Of a DNA stretch of 64,000 nt, positions 7,901 to 18,200 are shown piece by piece; within the stretch, counting starts at the first letter, position 1; each line of letters begins with the position of its first letter. Location of the stretch: NCBI GenBank assembly GCA_029948255.1, contig JALIZF010001830.1:310001-374000 (forward strand), in the 5' to 3' direction. The position numbers and the translations under genes were made by a program. The notes beneath the pieces were generated by a model. That model was not told the DNA's origin and did no database searches. It saw only the letters and a program-made list of their open reading frames with translations. The DNA is from Telmatactis stephensoni (Eukaryota; Cnidaria; Anthozoa; Actiniaria; Isophelliidae).

Positions 7901-10565
7901 TACCACTTCCTTCTAATTCTTGTAGGAAAAAAAGATGCATAAATGAGTACCAGCAAGTTGAACTACCGTACAGCCTTAGAATGCTAAGCAACACATCAAA
8001 CAAACTCAGCTCACGTATGATCCATCGCCCAAGCTAGGACTCGAAGTCAGACCACAGTGGTGAATTCGAACGGCCAGTGCTTTCACCGCTCGGCCAACCA
8101 TGCCACACCAAATTCTATGACTCAACATCCTTTTTTTCCTGAACGACCAATTCCGGTCGATAACCACTTTCATTCCAACTTGCCATGTCATCGTCAATTG
8201 TAAAGTACATGAATCCACAACAATTTTGACAATTTGATGCAAGCCTCGACTATAGCATTAAACTATTTGCAGATTAAATGTGTTCTTGTAATATCTACTC
8301 ATACAAAATCAACAAAATGCTATGCTATGTTATGTTATGCTATGTTATGCTATCCTGTACCGTGCTGTTATATTATGCTATGTTATGCTATCCTGTGCTG
8401 TGCTGTGCTATATGCTGTTATGCTATGCTGTGCTGTGCTATGCTATGCTATGTTATGCTATGTTATGCTATCCTGTACTGTGCTGTTATATTATGCTATG
8501 TTATGCTATCCTGTGCTGTGCTGTGCTATATGCTGTTATCCTGTGCTGTGCTGTGCTGTGCTGTGTTATGTTATGTTTTTTTTGTTATGTTATGTTATGT
8601 TATGTTATGTTATGTTATGTTATGTTATGTTATGTTGTTATGTTATGTTATGTTATGTTATGTTATGTTATGTTATGTTATGTTACGTTACGTTACGTTA
8701 CGTTACGTTACGTTACGTTACGTTACGTTACGTTACGTTACGTTACGTTACGTTACGTTACGTTACGTTACGTTACGTTACGTTACGTTACGTTACGTTA
8801 CGTTACGTTATGTTATGTTATGTTATGTTATATTATGTTATGTTATGTTATGTTATGTTATGTTATGTTATGTTATGTTATGTTATGTTATGTTATGTTA
8901 TGGCTATTGTGTATTAATCTTAGATTTGCCAACGCATGCAGTAACAGAATGCAACGAAAAACATCTCACTAGAGGGTAACTGTTGCGATTTTATAGAAAG
9001 GGCGACTTAATAGTTTACTTATGGTTAGATTTTTCATATTTATGATTGGAATTTTGCTTAATTATGTTTTTACAACATCTGCTAGATTCAGAGTGAGAGA
9101 CCCAAATATTAGCCCCCTACAAAGTAGCGCCCTCCTCTCAAGGGACCCTATACTATATTGAGTCTGTCGGCACTGGCTAGGGAAAATTAGTTGGGATGAA
9201 GAATAATCCGTAACCTCACTACGTAATCCTAGATGGCTTTGTCCGGCGTTACGTCTCGCCCTCGGGTGGTCTCTCCCTAGTCTTTGTTAAGAGGGCCGGC
9301 GAAAAGAAAGGTTAGCGTAAAGCTAGTATTTTGAACTTAAATCTCACCCAAGCAAAGAGAATCAATATCATCTTAAGTGCGTGGTGGCGTATTGTGTAAT
9401 ATTTGTGCGGTTTGGCATAAAAAAGAACATTGAAGCCGCAGTGTAAAGAGCAGAGAAAATATTGATAGTCCAATAGAGCTGGGTCATAAGCCTTATATGT
9501 GCTCCGATGGTATTTTGAAGAAGTTAGTTTACTTTTTTGGCATAAACTAAATTGTGTCGTTTCACTATTTCAGTCGACGAACAAACTAAATACATTTATT
9601 CGGGATTCGTTCGTAAACATCCAAATACACTAACTATTTTTTCAAGTATTTTTTCTTGTTTTTCGAAAGTGTGTTAGAGTGCATTTGATCTGCTTTTGAC
9701 ATGCACTTTTGACTCAATAATAATGCCGGTACTTAAAAGAGCACAAACTTTATCTAAATTCCATCAAAAATGCCTTAAAAGCCTGATTATTGAAAATTGC
9801 AGATTGATATCAGACCAAATTTTTACTGGAGACTTTACAAGGCAGCAATTTGAAAAACTGGAAAGTTTTTCTGTGAATTTTAATTTGTTTTTAATGTTGT
9901 GATTTTATACTACATTCGCGTGTTGAAGATGACTTATAAATAAATATCTGGCTCTGAAAGTATTTCGTCGAGATGAAAAAAGTTATTCAAGACTTATGGA
10001 AAGAGAGAAAATATACTCTCTAGTAATTGTTCAGGTCAACGGGTCTTCTGATTAAAATATATATTAGCAAGCTGGTCTGTGATGAACTTAATTCATGTGT
10101 ATCAAAGTTGCATAAAGTTAAAATATCAATTGCTAAATTGTCAAAATTGACTTCACTTTCTAGGGATGATAATATTGTAGCAAATCATACACAATTTCTA
10201 TTTCATAAGAATCAGAAGTTACTGACTGGGAGCAAGTTTTCCTTCACAAGTTTCCTTAAAAGTTTCCTTAAAAGGAAACTTGGTCGTGTAAAGAAATAAA
10301 AATTGCCATTTTCCCCCCTTGTTATGAAGACAAAAATGTAATTTTTTCCATAACAATATTAATAATAACAACTTTATTAACGTCTCAAGATCTTCAGTAA
10401 AGCCGGGGACTAGTACCTAATCGTAGAGAAAACGTGCTCGACTCGGCTTTACTGCCGGTACACTGAAACTTTATCTTACTTACCTGATGATGCAGAACTG
10501 AGGTGCACCAAAAACCAGAGAAAAAACATCGCTAAAGAATAAACGGACACGTAAGACTTTGCCAT
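1830..10565 (-). CDS. secreted laminin-G/EGF proteoglycan-like protein (perlecan domain V/agrin type)
   Basis: Exons on the minus strand in coding order, all GT-AG and phase-compatible: 10484-10565, 7483-7918, 6758-7083, 5677-5799, 5251-5488, 4562-4790, 3877-4057, 3441-3678, 2929-3157, 2518-2698, then a tentative 1830-1902. They encode about 754 residues, or 779 with the last exon. Domain order: signal peptide (1-27), Ser-Gly and acidic tract then Thr-rich stretch (28-95), LG1 (about 100-281), EGF1 (282-322), LG2 (323-about 490), EGF2 (to 538), LG3 (539-about 706), EGF3 (to 754), and perhaps the start of LG4. LG repeats show the family-typical GFxGCxxxx end and FxxGGxxxL cores. The layout resembles the C-terminal half of perlecan or agrin, which bind dystroglycan and other matrix partners. 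No Ig, laminin-IV or follistatin domains were seen, so it is a short LG-EGF proteoglycan and not a full-length orthologue of either. The true 3' end is unresolved. Confidence 0.82.
2104..2338. mobile_element. MITE-like foldback in the 3' part of the proteoglycan locus
   Basis: The left end (GGCGGTGTTACACGAGACG) and right end (CGTCTCGTGTAACATCGCC) are inverted copies with arms of nearly 40 bp, and TTAA-like bases flank both ends. The interior is rich in GCAACG/CGTTGC. It has no coding capacity, so it is a non-autonomous DNA element. Confidence 0.65.
2518..3678 (-). CDS. exons 8-10: LG3 plus EGF3 module
   Basis: Exons 3441-3678 (238 nt), 2929-3157 (229 nt) and 2518-2698 (181 nt). LG3 reads MPSFRGWSYISFPSLGQ, RGDFISLALRKGFVEFAFD, DQWYTITISRNARKGQL, DDGKPVYGKSPG, LFLGGM and MGFIGCIQK. 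EGF3 reads CVTQFVCLNGGKCHADM, then CRCAPGYTGMMCDR. It ends in phase 1 with a GTGAGT donor, so at least one further exon must follow downstream on the minus strand. Confidence 0.82.
3877..5488 (-). CDS. exons 5-7: LG2 plus EGF2 module
   Basis: Exons 5251-5488 (238 nt), 4562-4790 (229 nt) and 3877-4057 (181 nt). LG2 reads MPSFNGHSYLSYPSTG, SNGQGDFFSLSLREGILEF, EEWHTITIWRTGNKGSL, DDGLPVYGNSPG, DLYVGGM and SGFVGCIQK. EGF2 reads CVTHSVCQNGGTCNADM, then CHCSVGYTGMLCDK. Each length is identical to the corresponding exon of the next module, and the proteins are clearly similar, so the two arose by tandem duplication of a three-exon block. Confidence 0.82.
4855..5150. repeat. GTTGCA/TGCAAC-rich dispersed repeat in the LG2 intron
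   Basis: Lies between exons 5251-5488 and 4562-4790. Dense TGCAAC and GTTGCA words plus a GCGCGCAACACAGTT segment also occur at 14230-14310. The two copies share the phrase (T)CTGCAAC..GCGCGC in opposite arrangement, so this is a dispersed family. Short open frames inside it are by-products. Confidence 0.5.
5677..5799 (-). CDS. exon 4: EGF1
   Basis: A single EGF-like module in its own symmetrical phase 1-1 exon, with the pattern ECEKSSKKCLCQNGGTC, then WLCACPLGTAGQHCER. Phase 1-1 EGF exons are the usual currency of exon shuffling in matrix proteins. Confidence 0.82.
6758..7083 (-). CDS. exon 3: second half of LG1
   Basis: 326 nt, phase 2 in and phase 1 out. It encodes SWHKVVVFRDQRDGYLTLD, then TPLYLGGVPEFN and HGFHGCVRELVVDGKNLDL, the standard C-terminal half of a laminin-G domain with its conserved GGxP and GCxxxLxxxG motifs. 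Ends in a GTATGT donor. Confidence 0.82.
7483..7918 (-). CDS. exon 2: glycosaminoglycan attachment tract, Thr-rich linker and first half of LG1
   Basis: The exon starts in phase 1 after a pyrimidine-rich acceptor. It begins ELEGSGSGSGSGEEP: consecutive Ser-Gly dipeptides flanked by acidic residues, the classic signature for heparan or chondroitin sulfate attachment. A mucin-like Thr/Ser stretch with the repeated phrase PHTISTTT follows, then the LG1 start (FGGKSFMALPRLPLPS, then LLLYAGRRSKMKDFLAVGL). The repeated phrase is encoded by a short direct duplication (about 7745-7802). Confidence 0.8.
7990..8108 (-). mobile_element. tRNA-derived SINE, 5' head
   Basis: On the minus strand, GGTTGGCCGAGCGGTGAAAG matches a pol III A box (TGGCCGAGCGGT), and CTTCGAGTCCTAG matches a B box about 40 nt later. 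The downstream body (GGATCATACGTGAGC, then TTTGTTTGATGTGTTG) matches the SINE at 21735-22050 in the opposite orientation. It lies only about 70 bp upstream of the exon 2 acceptor of the proteoglycan gene. Confidence 0.6.
8317..8903. repeat. pentanucleotide satellite with block structure
   Basis: Four zones: degenerate TATGC/TGTGC units (8317-8572), TTATG units (about 8581-8682), about 25 TTACG units (8683-8809), then TTATG units again (8810-8901). All three plus-strand frames are open simply because a 5-bp unit lacks stops; they are not genes. Lies in the large intron 1 of the proteoglycan gene. Confidence 0.85.
8904..10483. other. remainder of proteoglycan intron 1
   Basis: About 1.6 kb without a supported gene. 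Two small plus-strand open frames (9696-9902 and 10027-10299) have no recognisable domain or splice context. A short hairpin (10395-10454) sits beside the exon 1 donor. Confidence 0.4.
10395..10454. repeat. hairpin beside the exon 1 donor
   Basis: CAGTAAAGCCG at 10395-10405 and its exact complement CGGCTTTACTG at 10444-10454 form an 11-bp stem with a loop of about 38 nt, ending 30 bp from the exon 1 splice donor. It may be a small foldback remnant. Confidence 0.45.
10484..10565 (-). CDS. exon 1 of the LG/EGF gene: signal peptide
   Basis: The ATG at 10565 starts a 27-codon exon (82 nt) reading MAKSYVSVYSLAMFFLWF, then LVHLSSASS: a basic N-terminus, a hydrophobic core and a small-residue cleavage region typical of secretory signal peptides. 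It ends in a canonical donor (GTAAGT) in phase 1, matching the acceptor of exon 2. Upstream in-frame sequence gives no better start. Confidence 0.8.
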
Positions 10566-13496
10566 GAGGAATCTTCAGTCGACGTTCAGACGTGAATATG
10601 CCCAATGACAGTACTCAAAACATACAGGAAAACAGAGACGATCGATTTCAATCAGTATCGCTTGCACTATCGACTTTCTGATTTCCGTTGCAGTGAGTCA
10701 CACACGAGCTGGACGTATCACTTATATTGTGTATGAATGAAATTGGCACAACAAAGTTAATTAGGTCGGCATTAATTCACTAGTTTATCACTTTTGACAA
10801 TTAGGAATTACAAAAGTCAGTTACGAAATTAAAATATTCGCGTTGAATGAACTCACAAGGGAATTCGTGGAATGGACTGTGTCGAGGGTCAGGCTCGCGG
10901 GTCGAGAAAGAAAAACAAGTTCTTCTTTTCCAATGATATGTCATTCTTGCTACCATATATAAAAACACAGCACTTAAAGTTTAAGTAAAAGGCTTAAAAT
11001 TCTGGTATTTATGTATTTGGAGTTTTTGGCGGAAACCCTCAAGTGCACCGGCTTGTTTTTCTTTCTTTATAAAGTTTAATATTTATAAATAATATTAAAA
11101 CTTATTATTTAAAATTTAATATGACTTAATATTTATTGTTCTTGTCTAAAATGACAACCTATCCACGGATAATAAAACTAATTTAATTCCCCAAGATATC
11201 TGAACAACTGTTCAAGCTTCAGAAAGGCAAATAAAACTGTTATTTAAGGCATGGATTTGCCGTCATAATCTTCATTGTCAATTCATTGTCTCTTCTTTCA
11301 GAAGTTCTATATATTTCTATGCAACTGTGTACGCCCCGTCGTCCGTTAGTCTGTCCTACACCTTTTCTAACCTTTGTTGTTAACCGTAAAACATTTTCTG
11401 CAAAAAAAGAGTATTATGAAACAAAAGCCCAGCCCAGACTTGCTGTCTGCACGAGGGCCATTACGATTTCTATATCAGAAATATAGTTAATTCGGAAAAT
11501 GACTAATGCTGAAGTTATAAGCGCTGACAGCGCTGCCATCTGTCTTTCACTAAACTTAGGATAATATTAGTAAAGAGAATAAGAGTCCGTTTAGGGTGAA
11601 GTTTTATGACTTAATTAGCCTTTTACGGACACTTGAATGCTATCAGACTGCTGTAACACATGGCCGATGGTCTTGAGTCGATATGGGTGGTTTTATGGGC
11701 TCTACGTGGACACTGTCACGCTTCAGGCCCAAAGTGCATGCAGACGTACCATGAACAGTCCTTTTATTTGTTTTTGTAAATTATATCGATCTTGTTTGTT
11801 TGTTTATGTTACAAAGAGACTAAATTCAATAAAGTGTTCCTTTAGGAAATGAACTTGTGGACTGGAATGGAATTGGGAATCTGGACAGTGATTTTCACTA
11901 GCATCACATTCAACAATCCAGTTGAAAACAAAAAGGTTTTCTTGACCTATTGACTGACTCAGAAAACCATGTTTTTCAGCGCGTAACTTCGTGAGAGAAG
12001 CGTCGCTTAAGGAATTAAGCATAAGTAGAACGGAAGGAAATTTCCGCTTAGTTCTCGGCGTCTGAGGAATTAGTAACGCCAAATTTTCCACTTGAAATTG
12101 CCCGCAAATATTTCAACATATAAGTAATCAGCTCTCGATTTCACATAGATACCGTAATCTCTAAATAAACCAGCATCGATGCTTTGGTTACAGCAATAGA
12201 CCGTCCTACGTAAAGAAAATATTATCTGTGTAATTTTACAACCTCTTAACTGTAAAATTAGCCCCTGGTTAAACACAATTTACTGTTACTGACATCAATG
12301 TTTGTTATTTCAAAGGCTTTTATAACAACATCTCTTGATTAATCAAATGAACCGATCTACGTACGTAAAGAAAACTGCGGCTTTTCTAACCATGCACCGG
12401 AAGTTTATTGTATTCGAAGTTAGAATTCTTTCTATTGTATGACTTTGTGTTAGTTTTTTGTTTGAATGAATTACGTAACGATGGCTGCGGTACCGCGAAG
12501 AAAGAAAGCAGCGACAAGACGCGGCGGTCAATAGTTTTATATTCATGTAAAACTTTGTTAGAAAAACAATTTCAAGTATAATTTAGGGTCAAGCTTTTAA
12601 TATCTCAGTACTATAAAATTACCCCGCGAGAAGAGGGATTTAATCCTCAAAATCATCAGAAGTAAATCAGAAATTGAAGTTCATCGAATTTTATAAATGA
12701 CATGATACACTGTTACAAGTCCAAACTTGCCTTACATCACTTTTGTTGAGTGCAGAGCTTATTGTGAATTCGTTATATTGGAATCTTCCGTTATCTTGAA
12801 CAAAACTTGATTTCTTTTCAGCTAGTTTTCTCGAGCCACTTGTGGCTTGTGACGAATACCAGTTTTCGAAGAGTACGTTGGAAAAATTATCCTTATTTCG
12901 CTCATATTTGCCCACAAAGACAGGTAGGCACATTATTAGTTTGCATTGAGGCTTTGTCTAGCTTTTTCTACGAATTATTTGCGGCTTGGCGTCCGCTTTA
13001 TCTTGATTGTTTTAAAGTTTCAAAAAGGCGCACCATTAAAACATTCGGCAGACAAGAAATGGAAGGCCTCTAGGTAAAGCTAAGGAGGGTGTAAAATTTT
13101 CTTAGCGATAGCAAAATCCATCCTAAAAATGTTGAAAAATTCTGGTAAACTATCAGAATAATCAAAATAACTATGAACAAAATAAGCCACCTTTCTTTTA
13201 TTTGTAGATTTTGTGCAATTTTCCAGTAGTATCTAAAGCTCCAGCTAAACATTTAACTTCGCATGAGCCGAACACCGCACATCAGTAACGAGGTGGTGTT
13301 TTTAGGTCGAATTCCCTTCGGCACATGCTAAGTTTAACGTTTGCTTCTAATAAAGTTCTGATTGGATTTCAAATTTCACAGGTGCTGAATATAGTCTAAG
13401 AAGATTGGGCAGTGATCTAATAATTAGGTTCGGCGAATGAAAAGTTCGACTTTCTTTACACCAGGCTTCAAAAGCCGTTTTCCTCAAGTTTGCGCA
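10566..13496. other. intergenic DNA upstream of the proteoglycan gene
   Basis: Expected to contain the proteoglycan promoter, but no convincing minus-strand core promoter was found. A plus-oriented TATATAAAA at about 10952-10962 is noted. Open frames up to 95 codons (11804-12091, 12343-12546, 12807-13073) show no domain or codon signature. One short basic frame starting MAAVPRRKKAATRRGG (12481-12534) is listed among the rejected items. Confidence 0.4.
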
Positions 13497-13498
13497 GT

Positions 13499-13540
13499 GG
13501 GAGCCCACCTTTGTTTTTCAAAAGAGCTAGGTGGGCTCCC
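13499..13540. repeat. perfect 12-bp hairpin
   Basis: GGGAGCCCACCT (13499-13510) pairs exactly with AGGTGGGCTCCC (13529-13540) across an 18-nt loop. No gene is next to it. It could be a structured RNA or part of a foldback element. Confidence 0.5.
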
Positions 13541-13747
13541 TGTGGTTTGCGTGAGAATTTGAATTTCGACGTTAGCCTCTCTTCAAAGCAGAAGTATCAG
13601 ACTTTGACGGTGCCAAAAAAGTTTTCTGCGAACAGAAGGAGCAAATCTTTTAAAGTTCCGTCGAAACTCAAAATAGAAAATAATAGAAAAAAAAACTTTG
13701 TAGCCCCTTTATGAGAAAAAGTGCTCCGGCTAAGTGAACTGTCCTCT

Positions 13748-13990
13748 AAGGGGGTGTTTACATGACACAAGGACCATCTTAGCACTCAGTAGGATCATCC
13801 TAGCAGGCAAATCATCCTACCTGCTATACATTTACTGCATTCTGTTTAGTAGGATGATCCTAGTACCCGAAGTGAAGTCATACATTACCAAGTAAACTGA
13901 ATGCAGTAAATGTATAGCAGGTAGGATGATTCTTCTGCTAGGATGATTCTAGTGCTAGGATGATCTTATTGCCATGTTAACACCCCCTAA
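13748..13990. mobile_element. MITE with AGGATGATCC-rich arms
   Basis: The ends are inverted (AAGGGGGTGTTTA on the left, TTAACACCCCCTTA-like on the right) and the interior arms repeat AGGATGAT..CTAG and AATGCAGTAAATGTATAGC in opposite orientations. The whole 243 bp can fold into one hairpin. No coding capacity. Confidence 0.65.
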
Positions 13991-14385
13991 GCAGAAGTCT
14001 TATTCAAAAGAAAGCAACAGACCTCTGCAAGCAAGGAAACCATTCAATTATCACTAATAACTCGAGGATTTGCAGTCCACGAGTTAAAAATCAGACCTTA
14101 TTTACACATGTGCTAGCAAGGAAACCATGTACTAGTATAAACACCCGGCTTAATTTTGCCCCACGTGCGTATATCCCACTGAAGACCCGAGCATACGATG
14201 TAAGTTTTCTTTCCAACTTTTTGTTCAACATTGCGCGCAACACAGTTGTACTGTAACTGTTGCAGGTTTAGGTATCGAGGTCTACTTCTGCAACGTTGCG
14301 CGCAACATTGCATATACACGGTGCCACGCGCAATTTTGCAGAAACTGAGAATGCATCGTACGTCCGGGTTGTAAAGACGGGGAAA

Positions 14386-14630
14386 TACGAGCAACAAAAT
14401 CGTGCAACTTGTCGCGCAACATTGTTGCGTTGCAAGTTGCAGAGCAAATGTTGCTCGTATTACCACCCTGCGCGCAACAAATTTTCTTTGTTGCAAAAAG
14501 TAGACGGTGCTTCTACTTTGTGCAACAACAAAAATTTGTTGCGCGCGGGGTGGTAATACGAGCAACATTTGCTCTGCAACTTGCAACGCAACAATGTTGC
14601 GCGACAAGTTGCATGATTTTGTTGCTCGTA
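14386..14630. mobile_element. foldback element with arms of about 110 bp
   Basis: The left arm starts TACGAGCAACAAAATCGTGC and the right arm ends in its complement. The arms contain GTTGCGTTGCAAGTTGC and GCGCGCAACAAA in both orientations around a centre near 14508. Flanking sequence at 14213-14350 belongs to the GTTGCA family also seen at 4855-5150. The open frames on both strands here are consequences of the palindrome. Confidence 0.65.
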
Positions 14631-15218
14631 TTACCGAGCCTTAACTTCCCCAGGGAACAAGCAACATGACCACTTGTTTATCACTCTTACCTATCTCATG
14701 GATAAGAGAGAATGAATAAGAAAAACTCTTTTCTGAGCCTAAGTATGTTGCTTATATGGTTATTCTTCAACCGCAAGTGTGAACTTGGTTTTACATTCAA
14801 TTCTCCTATATTCTTACACGTAACGTCGTGACACTTGTTCGCATGGGATTGATAGTAGTTGTGTTACAGTTGTCACGCTAGCTATTTTAGTTGATGCCCC
14901 TAACACTAAGGGCAATGGAATGGGCTCTTACTACGAGCTATAAAAGATTGTCTCTTGGTGAATAACAATATTTACAGTATAGCTGACAATATCCTATAAT
15001 AACTTCGTCCACTGTGAATTGGATTTCCTGTGGTAACATATGGAAGAGAGAAGATTGGGCATAACCTATTCCTGCCACAGGAATCCCGATCCTCTCAAGC
15101 ACAACAGAAATCGGTGCATTGGGAAAATCCTCAAACCCCTGAAATTAAGGAGGGCTGAGAAATTTGTGTTCGAGTAAAAAAAAGCTTCCAAATTCAAAGA
15201 AGCAAGTATTTGATAAAT
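14631..15218. other. intergenic DNA at the 3' side of USP24
   Basis: Likely includes the USP24 3' UTR immediately below 15219. I did not find a clear AATAAA on the minus strand. No other gene is seen. Confidence 0.35.
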
Positions 15219-18200
15219 TTACGATCCATTCAGCTCTTTGTCGAGATCCTCAGATCCAGTCACCACGGCCGAGTCATCCAACATACTCGTACTCAGTCCC
15301 TCCATATCTTTAGCCTCCAGCTCGGTCAACAGCGCCGTTGCTTCAGCTAAAGTATCTGCAGCACTTGATGTACGTTGAAATGTTTTACTAGTGGAATACT
15401 CATTGGACGTAGTGGACTGCGGAGTCCAGTAATGTTCGTTCATTTTGGTTTTAAGCCAGTGTACGGCCCACTGCCAGCGAGTTGAGTTCTGTAGTAAGTA
15501 ATCCTTTGCGGGCAGACAGCGATGAGCAAGGTGAACCAAAAACTTGATGCATTGATAAGCACGGCGACTATCACTTAGATTGCTTGTTTTTACGATCGCT
15601 GTAGCAAGAAATAGAAAATATCTTAGCAACGTTGAACCCCTTTCGTACCGACAACGATGGCACAATATAGATAATAGTTAGCAAACGCGTTGCGACGTGA
15701 GATAGGACTTTATGCGCGCTGACGAATCGCGCTGTAAAGAAAAGGACGTGAAAACAAGCAAAATGGTGACATGAGCGTGGCGTCGCAAAGTTGTCACGGC
15801 AGTCACGCAAGGAATGAATGAGATATTTTTGTCTTTGCCAAAACAGCCCCTAGTAATATAACGGGTTACGATCTCTCTAATTTCTGGGTGTCACCAACCT
15901 CCGCCTTAAGTATAAATAACATGTAATTACTAGGGTTAATACCTCTAATTATTGTGATGAGTGAAGTTATCTCATCTACGGGACGTTTCTAGCAACATGA
16001 GATATGAAACAGAAGACCATATGCTTCCCAGTGTTGTCCCTTATTCCCTAAGGCTTTACAAGCATAACAAGAAGCGCAAACTGATTTGACCGGACGCGAC
16101 GGAACGAACCCCATCCCTAATCGAATCTTCAAGGATATATCATATTCATTGCTGAATTCAATTTAATAGAACTTGCTACGGAGTGGGCTGTGCTCAGCTA
16201 ACAGTTGCTCAGATCAATCCAAGTCAGTGATGTTTTCACCAGAGAGGTGTTAGTGCTTGCGTTCAATCAGATCACATATTGTTTACGCCAGAAGGCTAAA
16301 AAACTCGCAGTGAGTATTGATTAATTGTACTTCCTTTGAACTCTAACATTTGGCTATTATAGTACTGATGAGATTAGTGTAAAGTTACCTAGAATACCGT
16401 CGTTGTCGTCAACAGCACTCTTAATCCGATGAAGCTGTAGAGGGTCTTCCAATACCTGTAAAACACATAGCAATTATCATGGGTGCTTCGTCTAGAATCG
16501 GGCAACATGGGGTATATAGCCTGCTCGAGGCCTCATTAGGGCGTGGTTGGGATATAGCATTAGCCATGTAAGCGGGAAGATATTTCGTAACATCATTTCC
16601 GTGAAGAGCCAACTCGAATATCTCATGTCCCTGTAACTGCTTACAGGGTGGTGGGGTGGGGGTGGGATGGTGGCGGTGGTGAGATGGTGGTGGATGGGGT
16701 GGGGAGGGGGGTGGATAATATTCAGTTTTTCCCCGTCACAAATTGCAGACAGGTCTCTCTACTGCGCATGATCAATCAAGGAGAGTCGAAAACACGCCGA
16801 GTAAACGTTCAAGCGTCTTGCTTCTTTCAATATAGTAGTATTCCAATTTGTCAAACTCTTTATATACATACTAAACAGTATATGGGGCAATAATTGTGGA
16901 TATTGACTTACAAGTAGACTTAGTAAAGTTGTAAATACACTCTTCATGTCATTGGCTGCAACATTGCCTACTTGACCCTGAAACAGTATTAAAAAGAACA
17001 AAACCAATTTTGACATGTATCTTGACAAAGACTATTCGTCTTATCTATATCTAGTCCCTTGTGGCAACCACGACAAAATTAACCCTTGTTGTCTTCCCTG
17101 AGGTAAAATGAAGAACGATAGGAATTTTAATTCCTTGTTTCTTAAAAGAAACAAGTGAAAGCTTTTGGTGTTTATATACCACAGGACGCCCACATTACTA
17201 ATATTTCAGGAGGACCATAACACCTCGAATTCCAGAACAGACGATATCCAATGCTACGTTTCTGCACGGCAGTCCAGGATAAGATTTACAAGGCGTTCTA
17301 AGGGTAGGTTTTTAATAATTTTCAAACTTGTGCCGTAAAGACTCAGTGTTTTTATCTGTACAGGCAAGGTAGAGGAAAGACGCCTTTACATTCGATGTCT
17401 ATGGTTGGCAGGGTCGATGAAAATGGGTGTAAAAGTTGAGTGAGACGAAGAAAAAGAGGAAAAACAAATGGAGGGAAGAGGATTACGCGAAGAGAGTGCA
17501 GTTTTCGTATGACTGTGAAAACGGCATGGCCACCACACAGCATAATTACAACAGGATTTTAAGTGTTTTATAGACATCATGGCACTGACAGTCACAGTAC
17601 AGCGCGGTTCATTTCACACTTATACCAACACTGCTCTCTGTACTGGCTCCGGCATTCGTTACTTAAGTTTCCTGCGGTCCTACAGACTACGAATACAAAA
17701 CAAGTCTTTGAATGAAGTAGAATGTGTTTGATATAGCTAATGTACTACGTTACCTTCAAGTGTTTGAGTACTTTACATGAAAACTGTTCGTTACACCAAC
17801 TACAGTGTAGAAACATGTTTGTAAGGTGTGGTGAGGTATCAGCCACTTCACAGATCGCTAGTGTTGCCTGTAACGAAAGGAACAATTGTTTAGACGAGCT
17901 AGAAGACCACTGATTACACCAGAGGTTTAGCAAACACAATGAAAGAACTTCACTTTCCTAAAATGAGAATGTCACTGAAATATATAATGTGTAACAAATC
18001 TCTAGTCTTTAAAGAAGCCTCCCGTTTTCAGGGAACCGAAGGAGGGAGTAAGGGAAGGAGGGAGGAAGAAAAGAAGGAAGGGAGGGAGGGGGGAGCAAGG
18101 GAGGGAAGGAGGGAAGGAGGGAAGGGAGGGGACATTCCTTAACATTAAAACAAGTCTGTGTATGCCCTACAAGGGAAGACAGTAAAATGGTGAGGTTGAA

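Noticed and set aside
8234..8979. Three overlapping plus-strand frames of 216-233 codons encoding Leu-Cys-Tyr-Val-Met and Thr-Leu-Arg-Tyr repeats
   Set aside because: They are all three frames of a stop-free 5-bp satellite; no gene.
12481..12534. Short basic frame MAAVPRRKKAATRRGG resembling the start of a bL32-type ribosomal protein
   Set aside because: Only 17 codons before a stop with no following donor in phase; similarity to basic N-termini is not meaningful.
14113..14669. Frames of 86-164 codons on both strands
   Set aside because: They lie in a palindromic GTTGCA-rich foldback, so mirrored frames are expected.
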